A stretch of DNA of 64,000 nt from Moesziomyces globuligerus (GCA_030849465.1 JARVLF010000020.1:1-64000); one strand, 5' to 3'; shown: positions 1 to 9,236, numbered from the stretch's first letter. Notes: generated from the sequence alone by a model not told the origin. A program made the numbers and translations.

Positions 1-170
1 CCCTAACCTAACCCTAACCCTAACCCTAACCCTAACCCTAACCCTAACCCTAACCCTAACCCTAACCCTAACCCTAACCCTAACCCTAACCCTAACCCTA
101 ACCCTAACCCTAACCCTAACCCTAACCCTAACCCTAACCCTAACCCTAACCCTAACCCTAACCCTAACCC
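1..170. repeat. Telomere, CCCTAA repeats
   Basis: About 28 tandem copies of CCCTAA, with one 5-nt variant (CCTAA) near the start. The C-rich strand reads 5' to 3' into the chromosome, as expected for a left end, so the G-rich strand is TTAGGG. The tract stops abruptly at position 170-173, where it joins unique subtelomeric sequence. Confidence 0.98.
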
Positions 171-313
171 TGCCGCGCTACCTCTGAACGGGGTGCTCAC
201 AGGGGTCAGCCGTTATCCGCTGAGTCGTGTCAACTCGCCAAATTATTTAAGACATTTGTCGAGTCCACACGACTCGCCAAATAGGGATTTTGGGCACGCG
301 ACCCCTGACACCG
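171..313 (+). repeat. Subtelomeric direct repeat, copy A (telomere-adjacent)
   Basis: This segment matches 3452-3631 closely, from TGCCGCGCTACCTCTGAAC through to GCACGCGACCCCTGACA. It contains two 39-nt hairpin units where copy B has three, which explains most of the length difference. Most base differences from copy B are C-to-T or G-to-A at CpG sites. The telomere joins exactly at its left edge. Confidence 0.9.
215..282 (+). repeat. Hairpin units, cluster 1 (two units)
   Basis: Two units start at 215 and 254, exactly 39 nt apart. Each is an 11-nt arm, a 7-nt spacer and an 11-nt near-complementary arm, followed by about 10 nt of linker. This is the most decayed cluster: several CpG sites read TG or CA. 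Confidence 0.8.
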
Positions 314-422
314 CATAGGAGAGACCGCAAACAGGGCAGGCTAACCATGACATATTGGCTGGCGGAGGGGAGTGGGTGATGTGATGGGCATTGACGGGTG
401 CACATCTCTGCTACTTGCCCTT

Positions 423-706
423 GACGGTCTCCCTTTTGTAGCTGACTGTCTCTCTGACTGTAGCTGACCGTCTCTCTGACTGTAGCGGACTGTCTCTCTG
501 ACTGTAGCGGACCGTCTCCATTTTTGAAGCAGACCGTCTTTATTTCTGAAGTGGACCGTCTTGATTTTTGAAGCAGACCGTCTTGATTTTTGAAGCAGAC
601 CGTCTTGATTTTTGAAGCAGACCGTCTTGATTTTTGAAGCGGACTGTCTTCCTGTGAAATTCAACGCATCAGATTTTTGAATTGGACCGTCTTCCATGAG
701 GGCAGA
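423..706. repeat. 22-nt minisatellite with two subfamilies
   Basis: Units begin at 444, 466, 488, 510, 532, 554, 576, 598 and 620, exactly 22 nt apart, with degenerate units on each side. All share a GACYGTCT head. The tail is either CTCTGACTGTAGC (left units) or TGATTTTTGAAGC (right units). Since 22 is not a multiple of 3, three units encode a 22-residue period on the minus strand, which keeps a frame open by chance. I do not call it a gene. Confidence 0.85.
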
Positions 707-800
707 CCAGGGACCGCTGGATGCCGAGCGCATCCAAAAGTTGGAAACCCACCGTCAAAAGGATCTGGAACCCTAGCGGCGGAGGGGGCGCTCAGAAAGG

Positions 801-907
801 ATTCGGCGAGTATAGCGGGCTCGACGAATTTGCAGGATGGTTCGGCGAGTCGAGGCGACTCGACGAATTACAAAATTGATTCGGCGAGTACGCGTCACTC
901 GACGGAT
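801..907 (-). repeat. Hairpin units, cluster 2 (three units, inverted)
   Basis: Units start at 801, 840 and 879, each 39 nt apart. The arms read ATTCGGCGAGT and ACTCGACGAAT with a 7-nt spacer, which is the reverse complement of the consensus in clusters 1 and 4. The cluster lies about 165 bp beyond the 3' end of the subtelomeric gene at 1072-2608. Confidence 0.85.
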
Positions 908-1071
908 AGGAAACAGCCCGGTGCGAAGACCAGGAAGGCAACAGCAAACACACAGCCAGGGGACTCAACGACCAGAAGCTCGCTCAGGCTGGTCGCAGGC
1001 AAGCTCAACAGGGACAGGTCACAGTCTCACTCAAGCAAGAAGAGCCAAGACGCTGGGATTACATCGCGTCG

Positions 1072-2608
1072 CTACATGTCGATGTAAGGACCATCGCTCG
1101 GGCCCGGGGGAAAGACGTACTCATCGATGGGGTCAGGAGGCCCACCAGACACGGCCACGGACTCGTGCGGCTGACGCTCGGAGTAGAGCGAATGCCAGCA
1201 GTCCGAGAAACGCAGCATCACCCGCAAGAGGGGAAGGCGCAAGCGGGCCGTCTGGACCCGAAAGACGCGGCGGGTCGCGACCGTCCAACCGAAGGTCTCG
1301 GTCGGGATCGTCATCCGGTCGTACGACCGAGTGGCGCCTGGCCCCGGAGCACCTGCCACCGACAGGTTGGCGCGCTCAGCACGTTGGCGCGAGCGGCCCG
1401 TGGGAGTGCCGTCGCCCGGGTACTCCATCCCAGGGAAGGCGCGGATGCTGCGCTCGCAGTTGCCGACGTCGGCAAGGTGGCAGTGAGTGCACACCCGCGG
1501 AAGACGACTGCGCTCCCCATATGGGTTGGGGAACGCCGACGGGAAGCAGCTGCGATGGAGAGGGGAGGGTCAGCAGTCGTCAAAGCAGGAACAAGAGCAG
1601 GGGGCACGGTACTTACGGGACTCCCAGGTCAGCGCATCGGCGGCACTGCCAACTCGGCCAAGGCATGCAGCCCTCCGTCAAGCGCATCATAACAATGCGC
1701 TGCAGCCGCTGCTCGGCGTTAGAGCCCGCGGCGACGTCCCAGTTGCGAGGGTACCGACCCTCGGCCACGCGCACCAGCAGGTCGGCAACCTCGTATTGCC
1801 CAGACCAGCCGATGATCTCGGCGTGCGATGGCTCGCGGTGGTCAGGGGGCGGCGGCGACGGGGTGCGTGGAACCTCCCATCGAGGGGGAGGTGTCAGGCG
1901 CTGCACGTCCCGCTTGAAGGCGGGTGTGGCGGCGCGGCTAGGGGGCGCTGGGACGTCGGCCTCGACGTCGACGGAGGCAACCACCGGGGACGAGGGGAAC
2001 ACGTAGACGGTTCCCCATCGCTCCAGTTGCTCGCCCAACGACAGGCCAACCGCAGCAGCCCGACGCTCGCGGCCGATGCGCGCATCCTCGGCAGCCGCAG
2101 CCATGCTCTCCGCTGTTGGAGACGGCGGCGAGAACAACGGCGAGCGTGGCTCAGAAGCCGAAGCCGGACTGGCCGGCACGAGAGGCGGCGACCAGGGCGC
2201 ATACACCGGGCTCCGGGGCGGCGACAGCGGTGCGGGGGCGCCCGACACCAGGTCGCTGGAAGGCGCGGGGCCCAGGAAAAGCGCCTCCAGCGGCGCACGG
2301 CCACCGGGGTCGGAGGCTGCAACGGATGCAGCTCGCGGCGGTGGCGGGGTGATGGCCGGCACCGGGGTCGGCTCTGCGGCCGACGCAGACGCGCCGCGCG
2401 GACGCGGACGCAAGGCCGTCCTGCGCCTTTTCGACAAGGCCGACGCGGCCTCGGGTGAGGCCGGGCGGCCGGGAGATGATGGCCCATCGAGGGCCAAGGA
2501 AGTGGATGGCCCTGCCGTGGAGTCGGCAGGGCAGGAAGGGGAGGCGGAGGGCGGTGCCGCGCGCGCGGCAGCAGCACGGGAGCGGGTCATGCGTGGGGAG
2601 GAGCGCAT
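1072..2608 (-). CDS. Subtelomeric protein with C-terminal six-cysteine zinc-cluster-like motif (spliced)
   Basis: Two exons, 2608-1617 and 1549-1072, are split by a 67-nt intron with a GTAAGT donor and a CAG acceptor, giving 489 residues. The N-terminal two thirds is rich in Pro, Ser and Ala and probably disordered. Splicing joins WQCRRCADLGVPC to a second cysteine group at VCTHCHLADVGNC. The result is C-x2-C-x6-C-x18-C-x2-C-x7-C, close to a fungal Zn2Cys6 cluster but with a longer middle loop, and C-terminal rather than N-terminal. The first in-frame ATG after a stop is at 2608; a 5' intron upstream cannot be excluded. Hairpin units lie on both sides, 180-250 bp upstream of the start and 165 bp past the stop. 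The function is unknown: a DNA-binding protein or a mobile-element protein are both possible. No polymerase or helicase domain is visible. Confidence 0.6.
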
Positions 2609-2790
2609 GTTGACGGGCGCCCTGGTCGAGAAGGAGATGATGGGAGTAGGAACGGACACGGCCTCGACAGAGCTCGGCTCTTACGAGGGGGGTAGTGTTA
2701 CGGGCCTGGATTGGACCCTGATCGATGCAGGCACGCGTGGAGAGCGCAGGCCAAAATTCGACGCGCGAGCTACAAACGCGCCAAGTCGCG

Positions 2791-2858
2791 GTCCGGCGAG
2801 TGGAGGCCACTCGACGAATGCCGTAAATAATTCGCCGAGTGAGGCCCACTTGACGGAC
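2791..2858 (-). repeat. Hairpin units, cluster 3 (two units, inverted)
   Basis: Units start at 2791 and 2830, 39 nt apart, in the same inverted orientation as cluster 2. They lie 180-250 bp upstream of the start codon of the subtelomeric gene, so they could fall in its promoter. Confidence 0.8.
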
Positions 2859-3127
2859 GGCCTGCGGCGACCCCGGAAAACAACGAGCGGGTTATACGAT
2901 GGACGGACCCGGCTCGGAGACGAAGGGGAGGAGGAGAGGGGTGCTTGTTGCCCAGGGACAACAAGCATAACGTGCAAGGGGGGACGTCATGCACAAGAGG
3001 GGGCCGAGCTCGAGGAGGTGGGCGAAACCTCACTGCATCAATGAGATGCTGGCTGGGCGTTTGAGACGGCGCCTTGCCACACGCTGGCCCTCCTGGTGAG
3101 GGCTAGTACTTAAAGCTTCAGCTCATC

Positions 3128-3157
3128 GAGTGTGATGGGGCTGCGCCCCATCCACTC
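3128..3157. repeat. GC-rich stem-loop
   Basis: GATGGGGC and GCCCCATC form a perfect 8-bp stem around a TGC loop. The stem extends by GAGTG/CACTC past a single bulged T, for about 13 bp in total. A possible promoter element (TACTTAAAG) lies just upstream at about 3108. The arrangement resembles the 5' part of an LTR, but no second copy is in the window. Confidence 0.55.
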
Positions 3158-3451
3158 TACTTTATTTTACAGCACTCAGTCGTTATCATTCGTCAGTATC
3201 ACTGTCTTTCAGTCCATTCGTCTCCCAGTAGCAATCGCAGGGCGTTGCTACTACTTGCGTGTGTGTGGTATCACCGCTTCAGACGTCGCCGACACCCTCA
3301 TCGACGCTACGGCACCTACACCGTAGGCAGTACCTCCACTGCGGCCCTGGAACCTCCACCAGTGCCCGACAACCGTCTGAGCATTACGAGCACTCGTGCA
3401 AAGACGGAGGTCCTCACCACAACGCCCCAAGGCGTCTGCAACCATCGAGTC

Positions 3452-3631
3452 GTGCCGCGCTACCTCTGAACGGGGTGCTCACAGCGGTCAGCCGTTATCC
3501 GTTGAGTCGCGTCGACTCGCCGAATAAATTCAGACATTCGTCGAGTCCACGCCACTCGCCGAATAACTCAAGTCATTCGTCGAGTTCACGCCACTCGCCG
3601 AATAAGGATTTCGGGCACGCGACCCCTGACA
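3452..3631 (+). repeat. Subtelomeric direct repeat, copy B (internal)
   Basis: This is the internal partner of 171-313, lying about 3.28 kb from it in the same orientation. It carries three 39-nt hairpin units with intact CpG sites, so it is closer to the consensus. Confidence 0.9.
3497..3603 (+). repeat. Hairpin units, cluster 4 (three units)
   Basis: Units start at 3497, 3536 and 3575, each 39 nt apart. The consensus arms ATTCGTCGAGT and ACTCGCCGAAT flank a 7-nt spacer (CCACGCC, TCACGCC or CGCGTCG) and pair at 10 of 11 positions. Confidence 0.85.
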
Positions 3632-4476
3632 TCTCCATCACTTTTTACTTAATCAAATCAGTTCCCATTTTCTCATATACTTTGTACACTCTGCCTGTTC
3701 AAGAAACCTTTGCTGTCACCGCTAAGTATTGTGCCATCACCGGGATTTCCTTCCCCTTGACCCCTGCTGCTCCTACGTTGCCGCGTCCTCACTGGTAAGG
3801 ATTGTATCCAGGCTGAAATATCCTCGGACCTAGCTCTACACGCCCATCCACCACTGGGAAGCCAATAGCAAATTAGCTACTTGCCCTTGATCCTTTTGAC
3901 AAGACAAAGGAACTTTTTATCCTGGCAACTTGCTGCCCTCGGTAGCCCCTTGGCAATTCAAGTTTCCAATAGAATTGCAGGCCACGCAGAATCACAGAAT
4001 TACAGAATGCCGGAAAATTTGATACCCCCTAAAGGCTAAGTTGGAACATGCTCAACTTAGTCACCTTGTCTCACTTGTAGCTTAGCAACGCACCACCATC
4101 GTCTTGTACTCCATTCTGTTCTCGATATTGGCTGCATGGTTAGCCTTCGTCGCCTTACGGTGCAAAGGGGGACTGATGCGGTCTGCGGCGCGCGAGGGGC
4201 TGTACGTCGACAATGATACGCGGCCTACGGCGTCTAGGCACGTTCTCTGAGCATCTTCTGAACGTCCGGCAACCGCACAAAGCGTCGCATATGGCGCCGC
4301 CCCAAGTGGTTCCTGCTTTGTGGCTGCATCGACGCAGACTCGCAAGCTTGACGAATCCACACGGTGCGCCTCGTATCTTTGCAGCAACGTTTGGCACTCA
4401 GAAGATGAAGCAGCGATTTGCAAGACCGCAGAGACGAAAAGATGCGATTTCTGGCCAATGCTACGTGCAGCACACG

Positions 4477-6048
4477 CTAGAAGCGAGAGCGTTTGCGCGA
4501 AGATGGAGCTGATATACTTCCGGAGCGGTTACCCTTGCACGGTGCCTGCTGGCTGTCGTTGACAGGCGTTGACGCGGATAAGGCGCCACCGTTGAGGCCT
4601 CGTTTGATGCGTGCGATCTGTTCGCGCCGACGAAGTTGCTCATCGCGAAGCGCGTCTTTGTGGAAAGCCGATGACTGCGACGGTGTAGGCGCGAACAAAG
4701 AAGCCGAGCCGCTTGCATCAGGAAGCGCTTCCGGCGCCGTGCCAGCTTGCGCCTCTCCTTGTCGGACGAGAGAAAGATCGGTGTGGATTGTCTCGGCAGA
4801 GGCGCTTCGACCTTGAGGCGCTTGCGTTGTGTTTGGCCGCAGTGAAGGGGAGTGGCGCGATTCTTTGGGAAGAATACGCCTGAGGGGTAAGCTGTCCTCC
4901 TCCTGGCTCGTTTCAGAGCCACTGTCCTCGGTGTGTGATTCGGTCTTGACCTTGGGTATTGGTTGCGAAAGAACGGTCGTGCGACTTGGAGGCTGCGGCG
5001 CCTCAAGTGTATGCGCAGGTCTTGGAATGGCGATCGCGCTCAGCGTGGTGTCCTGATCCACCTGGTCATCTCCTGAGTTGGATGATGGAGACAGAGCTAG
5101 CTCGGGCTCTCTGGCTGGTCCGGCGCGATTCGGCGAGATCCTGGGCGGCTTAGCTCCAGGCGGCCCAAAGAACGTCATGTCATGCGCTGCATCTAGGACG
5201 CTGTTCAACAAAGTGTCCTGCTTTGAACTCTTTGGCGGGGATGGCGGGAGCTCGGTGCGGTTTGATTGCGTCTGACAACTTTCGGAGTGACCTTTGGGCA
5301 CGCTTGCGAGACTGGAGTCTTCGAATGAAGTCGGAAGGGATGGGAAATCGAGCAGGTCCGATGGAAGCCGTGCTCGTTCTAGGGCAGTCTCTCGAATGAG
5401 TCGAAGGGAGCGAGACGACGCCAAGCAGTGGAGGGAAGCCGAAGGGTTGCAAGATATAATCCCCAGCTGCTGCCTAGACGGCGAACGCGCGAGAGCTGTG
5501 GCGAGAGCAAGGAGAGGACGAATGAGATGGGACGAGAGAAGCTGGGTGCGCGAAGCGTGGTCGAGCGGATCGAGATCGAAAGACGTCTTGAAGGGGCGAT
5601 CGTCCGTGTCGTCGGTTTGTGAAGCTGCGTTGCTGATGGCAAGGGAGCAGGAGAAACGGGTGAAGTCGAGGTCGATGGCGACTTGGGAGGCGGGATCTGG
5701 CGATGTGTTTGGATCGAGCGCCTGATGAATGGCTGAGACCATTGCGGCGAGACGAGCGTCGAGGTTGGCGTGCATGGTAGAGGAGGAGGAAGATGAGGCA
5801 CCGAAGTGGGTACGACGGTCGAGCGTGCGTATGGTTACGCCTTCGTAGTAGGCGGCGCAGGCATCGCAGTCAAGGAGGAGAAGCCCGAGCTGAGCGTTGA
5901 CAGCCGAATAGGCGAGCTTGTACAAGACGAGAGAGTCATTGCTGCCGGCGGTGGTACGGATCGGACGGAATGGTATATGCAAGAGGGACCGGTCAAGCTC
6001 CTGCGACCACTCAAGCAGGCTGAGCTGCCCTACATCGTCGGCTGGCAT
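4477..6048 (-). CDS. XLF/Nej1-like non-homologous end-joining factor
   Basis: The 523-residue product has the layout of XLF (Cernunnos/Nej1), which bridges DNA ends with XRCC4-ligase IV in the nucleus. An N-terminal head-like domain (residues 9-165) starts LLEWSQELDRSLLHIPF and contains a YKLAYSAVNAQLGLLLLD strand pair. It runs into a helix at 170-188 (LLSSHLIRPLLALATALA) that closely resembles the SQHLIRPL segment of animal XLF. The rest is a long disordered Ser/Pro-rich tail. The extreme C-terminus, RKRSRF, fits the basic-then-Phe Ku-binding motif found at XLF C-termini. The first ATG is at 6048; the open frame upstream of it has no other ATG. The protein is about 1.7 times the length of human XLF, owing to the tail. 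It shares a divergent 1 kb promoter region with ERG24 and is the first recognisable core gene from the telomere. The identification rests on the head-to-helix junction and the tail motif. Confidence 0.75.
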   Translation of the reverse strand: MPADDVGQLSLLEWSQELDRSLLHIPFRPIRTTAGSNDSLVLYKLAYSAVNAQLGLLLLDCDACAAYYEGVTIRTLDRRTHFGASSSSSSTMHANLDARLAAMVSAIHQALDPNTSPDPASQVAIDLDFTRFSCSLAISNAASQTDDTDDRPFKTSFDLDPLDHASRTQLLSSHLIRPLLALATALARSPSRQQLGIISCNPSASLHCLASSRSLRLIRETALERARLPSDLLDFPSLPTSFEDSSLASVPKGHSESCQTQSNRTELPPSPPKSSKQDTLLNSVLDAAHDMTFFGPPGAKPPRISPNRAGPAREPELALSPSSNSGDDQVDQDTTLSAIAIPRPAHTLEAPQPPSRTTVLSQPIPKVKTESHTEDSGSETSQEEDSLPLRRILPKESRHSPSLRPNTTQAPQGRSASAETIHTDLSLVRQGEAQAGTAPEALPDASGSASLFAPTPSQSSAFHKDALRDEQLRRREQIARIKRGLNGGALSASTPVNDSQQAPCKGNRSGSISAPSSRKRSRF

Positions 6049-7048
6049 CGTGTTGTACGGCGGCCGCCTGGAAACAGTCAACGTGCATTTAGCGGCTGGG
6101 TGACACTCTCAGATGGAGCTAGAGCACAAGGCTGATGCACAGTTCCTAGTCGAGCGTAGCGTCGTCCACGAGCTGCCGTGAGTGAGTCTGAGTTGCGACG
6201 ACCCCAATGGGAGCTGGCTCGCGGTGGGAGGAGCAGAGAGCGGAGCAAAGGCAAGCGGAGCGCGGCAAGAGCATGCGGCTCCACAGAACAGTTGCGCCTC
6301 GGTCGGCCAGCCAGGACGCCGGAGTGGAGGACGATCTGGCGAGAGCCGAAGCGGAAAGCGGAATCGGCGATGCGATGCGATGCGACGGGAGCGAGCTGCT
6401 GGCGGAAATGTGTGGATTGCCGACGCAGCGGCATCGGAGGATCGGCGGAATGGAGTTCCTGATTTGGACTTTGGCGGGCATCCCTTTGGGCGCGGCGAGC
6501 CGGGGCGAGGCGCGTCGGTTGCGCGGGCACATGGCGAGTGTACGGTCGTGCGTGTTTGCGGGGAGACAGCGGATCGAGTGGACGCGGCAGATGGCCTGCG
6601 GAAGCTGAAGCGTGGCAGCAGTCGAATGCGAGCCCGCCAGACGATCCCGATCCGGGGGCGATCCATCCATTCCGTTTGCGCTTGAACGGCTGGACCGCCG
6701 ACTCGACGATCGTAGCCTTTCACCACCATCCATCCGTTCCACCGACATTGCTCGTACACGCAGCTTGCTCCCTCACGCCGACACCGAATCAGAATCATCG
6801 GCCCGAAGGAAATCGCGGTGAGCTCCCCGCTCGATTGGCTCGCCAGTGTAAAATTAGCAGCACGGAAGTCGGAGAGCGCGAGGCCAGCGTGCACAGCGTA
6901 AAGTCAGCCCATTCGCGTTCGCGACTCGACAAGTGTTGCTTGTCACTTTGCCGCTTCTTACCAAAGCAGAGGCCAGCCAGTCCACAATCGAACCACTTGT
7001 CCACCCGGTCTTCTCGCTTTCGTACATCTATCGTACGATCAGCTCAGC
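6049..7048. promoter_or_regulatory. Divergent promoter region between the XLF-like gene and ERG24
   Basis: About 1 kb separates two divergent start codons, so it must carry both promoters. It is GC-rich with no clear TATA box. Open frames crossing it on both strands have no recognisable content. Confidence 0.5.
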
Positions 7049-8721
7049 ATGGTCACCACTCGGTACGTTCCGCAATCTTGGGGCCGGCGTCGGCTTCTCT
7101 TTTTATACCTTGTTCTGACCTCGTGCTCCTTTCTTTCCCCATCCACGCTCGCTCTGATCCTTCGCATACCGCGCACCGGCCTCGACGTCACGCCCCTCGT
7201 TCGTCCGTCTCCACTCCTCCCAGCAGTGCTCAGTCGCGAACTCCGCGCAAGTCCAGGGGTCGCGTCTCCTTCCCCTCCGAATCGGTCGACAACTCGCCTG
7301 CTCCTTCGACGCCCACGCCAGCCCCGCGCTCCAACTCGTCGCGCAGCTCGCCCACCAAGAAGTCCGCCTCGTCCACCCCGGCTTCGCCTGCCATCCGTCG
7401 TCGCAAGTCTTCCGTCATGAGCCAAAAATCGCTCTCCAAGGAGCAGCTCGGCCCCAAGACCACCCACTACGAGTTTGGCGGCCCGCTCGGCGCCGCTTTC
7501 GTCTCGCTCACCGTCCCTTTCTTCTCCTACTACCTCTACTTTGGCTGCTCCGAAAAGCTCGGCTGCGACCTGTTCCTTCCGCTCGAAAAGCCCGATGCCA
7601 TCCGCACCCTCCTCGTCCAGGGCGTCAAGGACAGCCTCTTCGACACCACCGGCTGGGCCATCTACGCCGCATGGTACGCATTCACCGTGCTCACCTGGAT
7701 CGTCTTGCCCGGCAAGGACTTTGAGGGCACGGAGCTTCGCACCGGCCAGCGCCTCCACTACAAGCTGAATGCGTTTGCAACCTTTGTGGTGGCCATGGCC
7801 GCCTCGGCTGGCTGGATCCTCTACAAGGGCCCCGAGTCGTTCACCATCTTCTACCAGCACTGGGCCGGCCTCGTCTCGGCTGCGCTCTTCAACTCGTTTG
7901 CGCAGGCCGTCTACTGCTACCTCAGCTCGTACGGCGAGGGCAAGCTGCTCGCGCTCGGCGGCAACTCTGGCAACGTGCTCTACGACTGGTTCATTGGCCG
8001 CGAGCTCAACCCTCGCATCGGCAGCTTCGACATCAAGTCGTTCAACGAGCTCCGCCCCGGTCTCATCCTGTGGGCCATCCTCGACCTCAGCTGTGCCTGC
8101 CAACAGTACGTCCAGCTGCGCGGCCGCATCACCGACAGCATGGTGCTCGTGTGCGCCTTCCACCTCTGGTACGTGGCCGATGCGCTCTTCATGGAATCCG
8201 CCATCTTCTCCACCATGGACATCACCACCGACGGCTTCGGCTTCATGCTCTCCGTCGGCGACCTGGTCTGGGTGCCGTTCGTGTATAGTCTGCAGGCACG
8301 CTACCTCGCCTTCCGCCCCGTCCACCTCGGCATCGCCGGCACCGCCGCCACCATCGGCGTCAACCTCATCGGCTACTACATCTTCCGCGAGGCCAATTCG
8401 GAGAAGAACCAGTTCCGCAACGGGACCAACCCCAAGAACCTCAAGTACATGACCACCGCCTCGGGCCGTAAGCTGTTGACTTCGGGCTGGTGGGGCCGCT
8501 CGCGCCACCCGAACTACCTCGGCGACTGGATCATGGCCTGGGCATGGTCGCTCCCGTGTGGCTTTGGCACGCCGATCCCATACTTCTACGTCGCCTACTT
8601 TGCCGTGCTTCTGGTGCACCGCCAGCTGCGCGACGACGAGGCCTGCCAGAAGAAGTATGGCAAGGACTGGGACAAGTACTGCAAGCTCGTCCGCAGCCGC
8701 ATCATTCCTGGCATCTACTGA
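7049..8721 (+). CDS. ERG24: Delta(14)-sterol reductase
   Basis: The enzyme reduces the C-14 double bond of 4,4-dimethyl-cholesta-8,14,24-trienol in ergosterol synthesis, in the ER membrane, using NADPH. Exons are 7049-7062 and 7224-8721, with a GTACGT donor and CAG acceptor; the 161-nt intron follows a 14-nt first exon and gives an N-terminus MVTTRSAQSRTPRKSRG. The product is 503 residues: a basic Ser-rich cytosolic head (about 1-75), then a multi-pass core beginning THYEFGGPLGAAF. ERG4/ERG24 family signatures are clear: LLTSGWWGRSRHPNYLGD near residue 430, then a C-terminal RQLRDDEACQKKYGKDW ending in RIIPGIY. The C-14 reductases and the lamin B receptor share this fold. The ERG4 (C-24(28) reductase) alternative is less likely given the LNPRIGSFDIKSFNELRPG segment. 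The frame is open upstream of 7049, but only the spliced start gives a sensible N-terminus. Confidence 0.93.
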
Positions 8722-9236
8722 AAATAGATGGCGGCCCGAGAGCGCTCCATCGTTTTGCCGCGCCTTGGATGCCTGACTTCTTCTGGGGAAATCGATGCGC
8801 GCCTTTGCTTGGGACGATATTCGCGCGATCCCGCCTGTGAGACCTCGCATCTGCATGGTCTCTCCGCTGCCTGACCCCTCCGCTTGTGAATACACTGGGA
8901 CTCTGCCAACTCATCTTCTTGTCGTGTGCAGCATGAGCATGAGCAGAGCGACCGCGTGGGCGACCGTGTGGAAAACCCGGCCCGGATGTGTCGATCTGAC
9001 AGACGAAAAGGCCGATTTAATTCGGACCCGAGACGCAGGACACTCTGGCGACTTTCAAGTGTTGCTCTTACACGGCTCAGTTGTGCAGTGAGCAAACCAA
9101 GGCGCGCTTCGCAGCCTCTGGCTTCGGAGGGACTGCACGGGCTTCTTCCAGGAGCAGCCCCTGCCTACGCGCTTCGTCGTTGTAGTATCTGCTGGTAGCG
9201 TCTCCCTACCAAGTCATTCACCCTTCCCTACTGGTC
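8722..9236. other. Intergenic, 3' end of ERG24 and promoter of EMC7
   Basis: This is 515 bp between two genes on the same strand. I see no RNA gene, repeat or coding frame. A pyrimidine-rich stretch (CTCCCTACC to CCCTTCCCTACTGG) precedes the EMC7 start codon. Confidence 0.5.

Larger units (their letters stand above)
2609..4476. other. Subtelomere-to-core transition, no convincing gene
   Basis: The stretch holds hairpin cluster 3, a GC-rich stem-loop (3128-3157), direct repeat copy B (3452-3631) and then about 850 bp of plainer, more AT-rich sequence up to the stop of the XLF gene. Open frames here are short or created by the 39-nt repeats. Confidence 0.6.

Noticed and set aside
3..200. Minus-strand frame of Gly-Leu repeats
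   Set aside because: It is translation of the telomere repeat, not a gene.
341..733. 130-codon minus-strand frame with 22-residue repeats
   Set aside because: The frame stays open because three 22-nt minisatellite units make 66 nt without stops. It has no other support.
3259..3798. 179-codon plus-strand frame across direct repeat copy B
   Set aside because: It is open mainly because 39 nt is 13 codons. The rest has no coding character.
7039..8895. 618-codon frame antisense to ERG24
   Set aside because: A mirror of GC-rich codons on the other strand, giving Val/Glu/Arg-rich sequence with no domain. ERG24 itself is clear.
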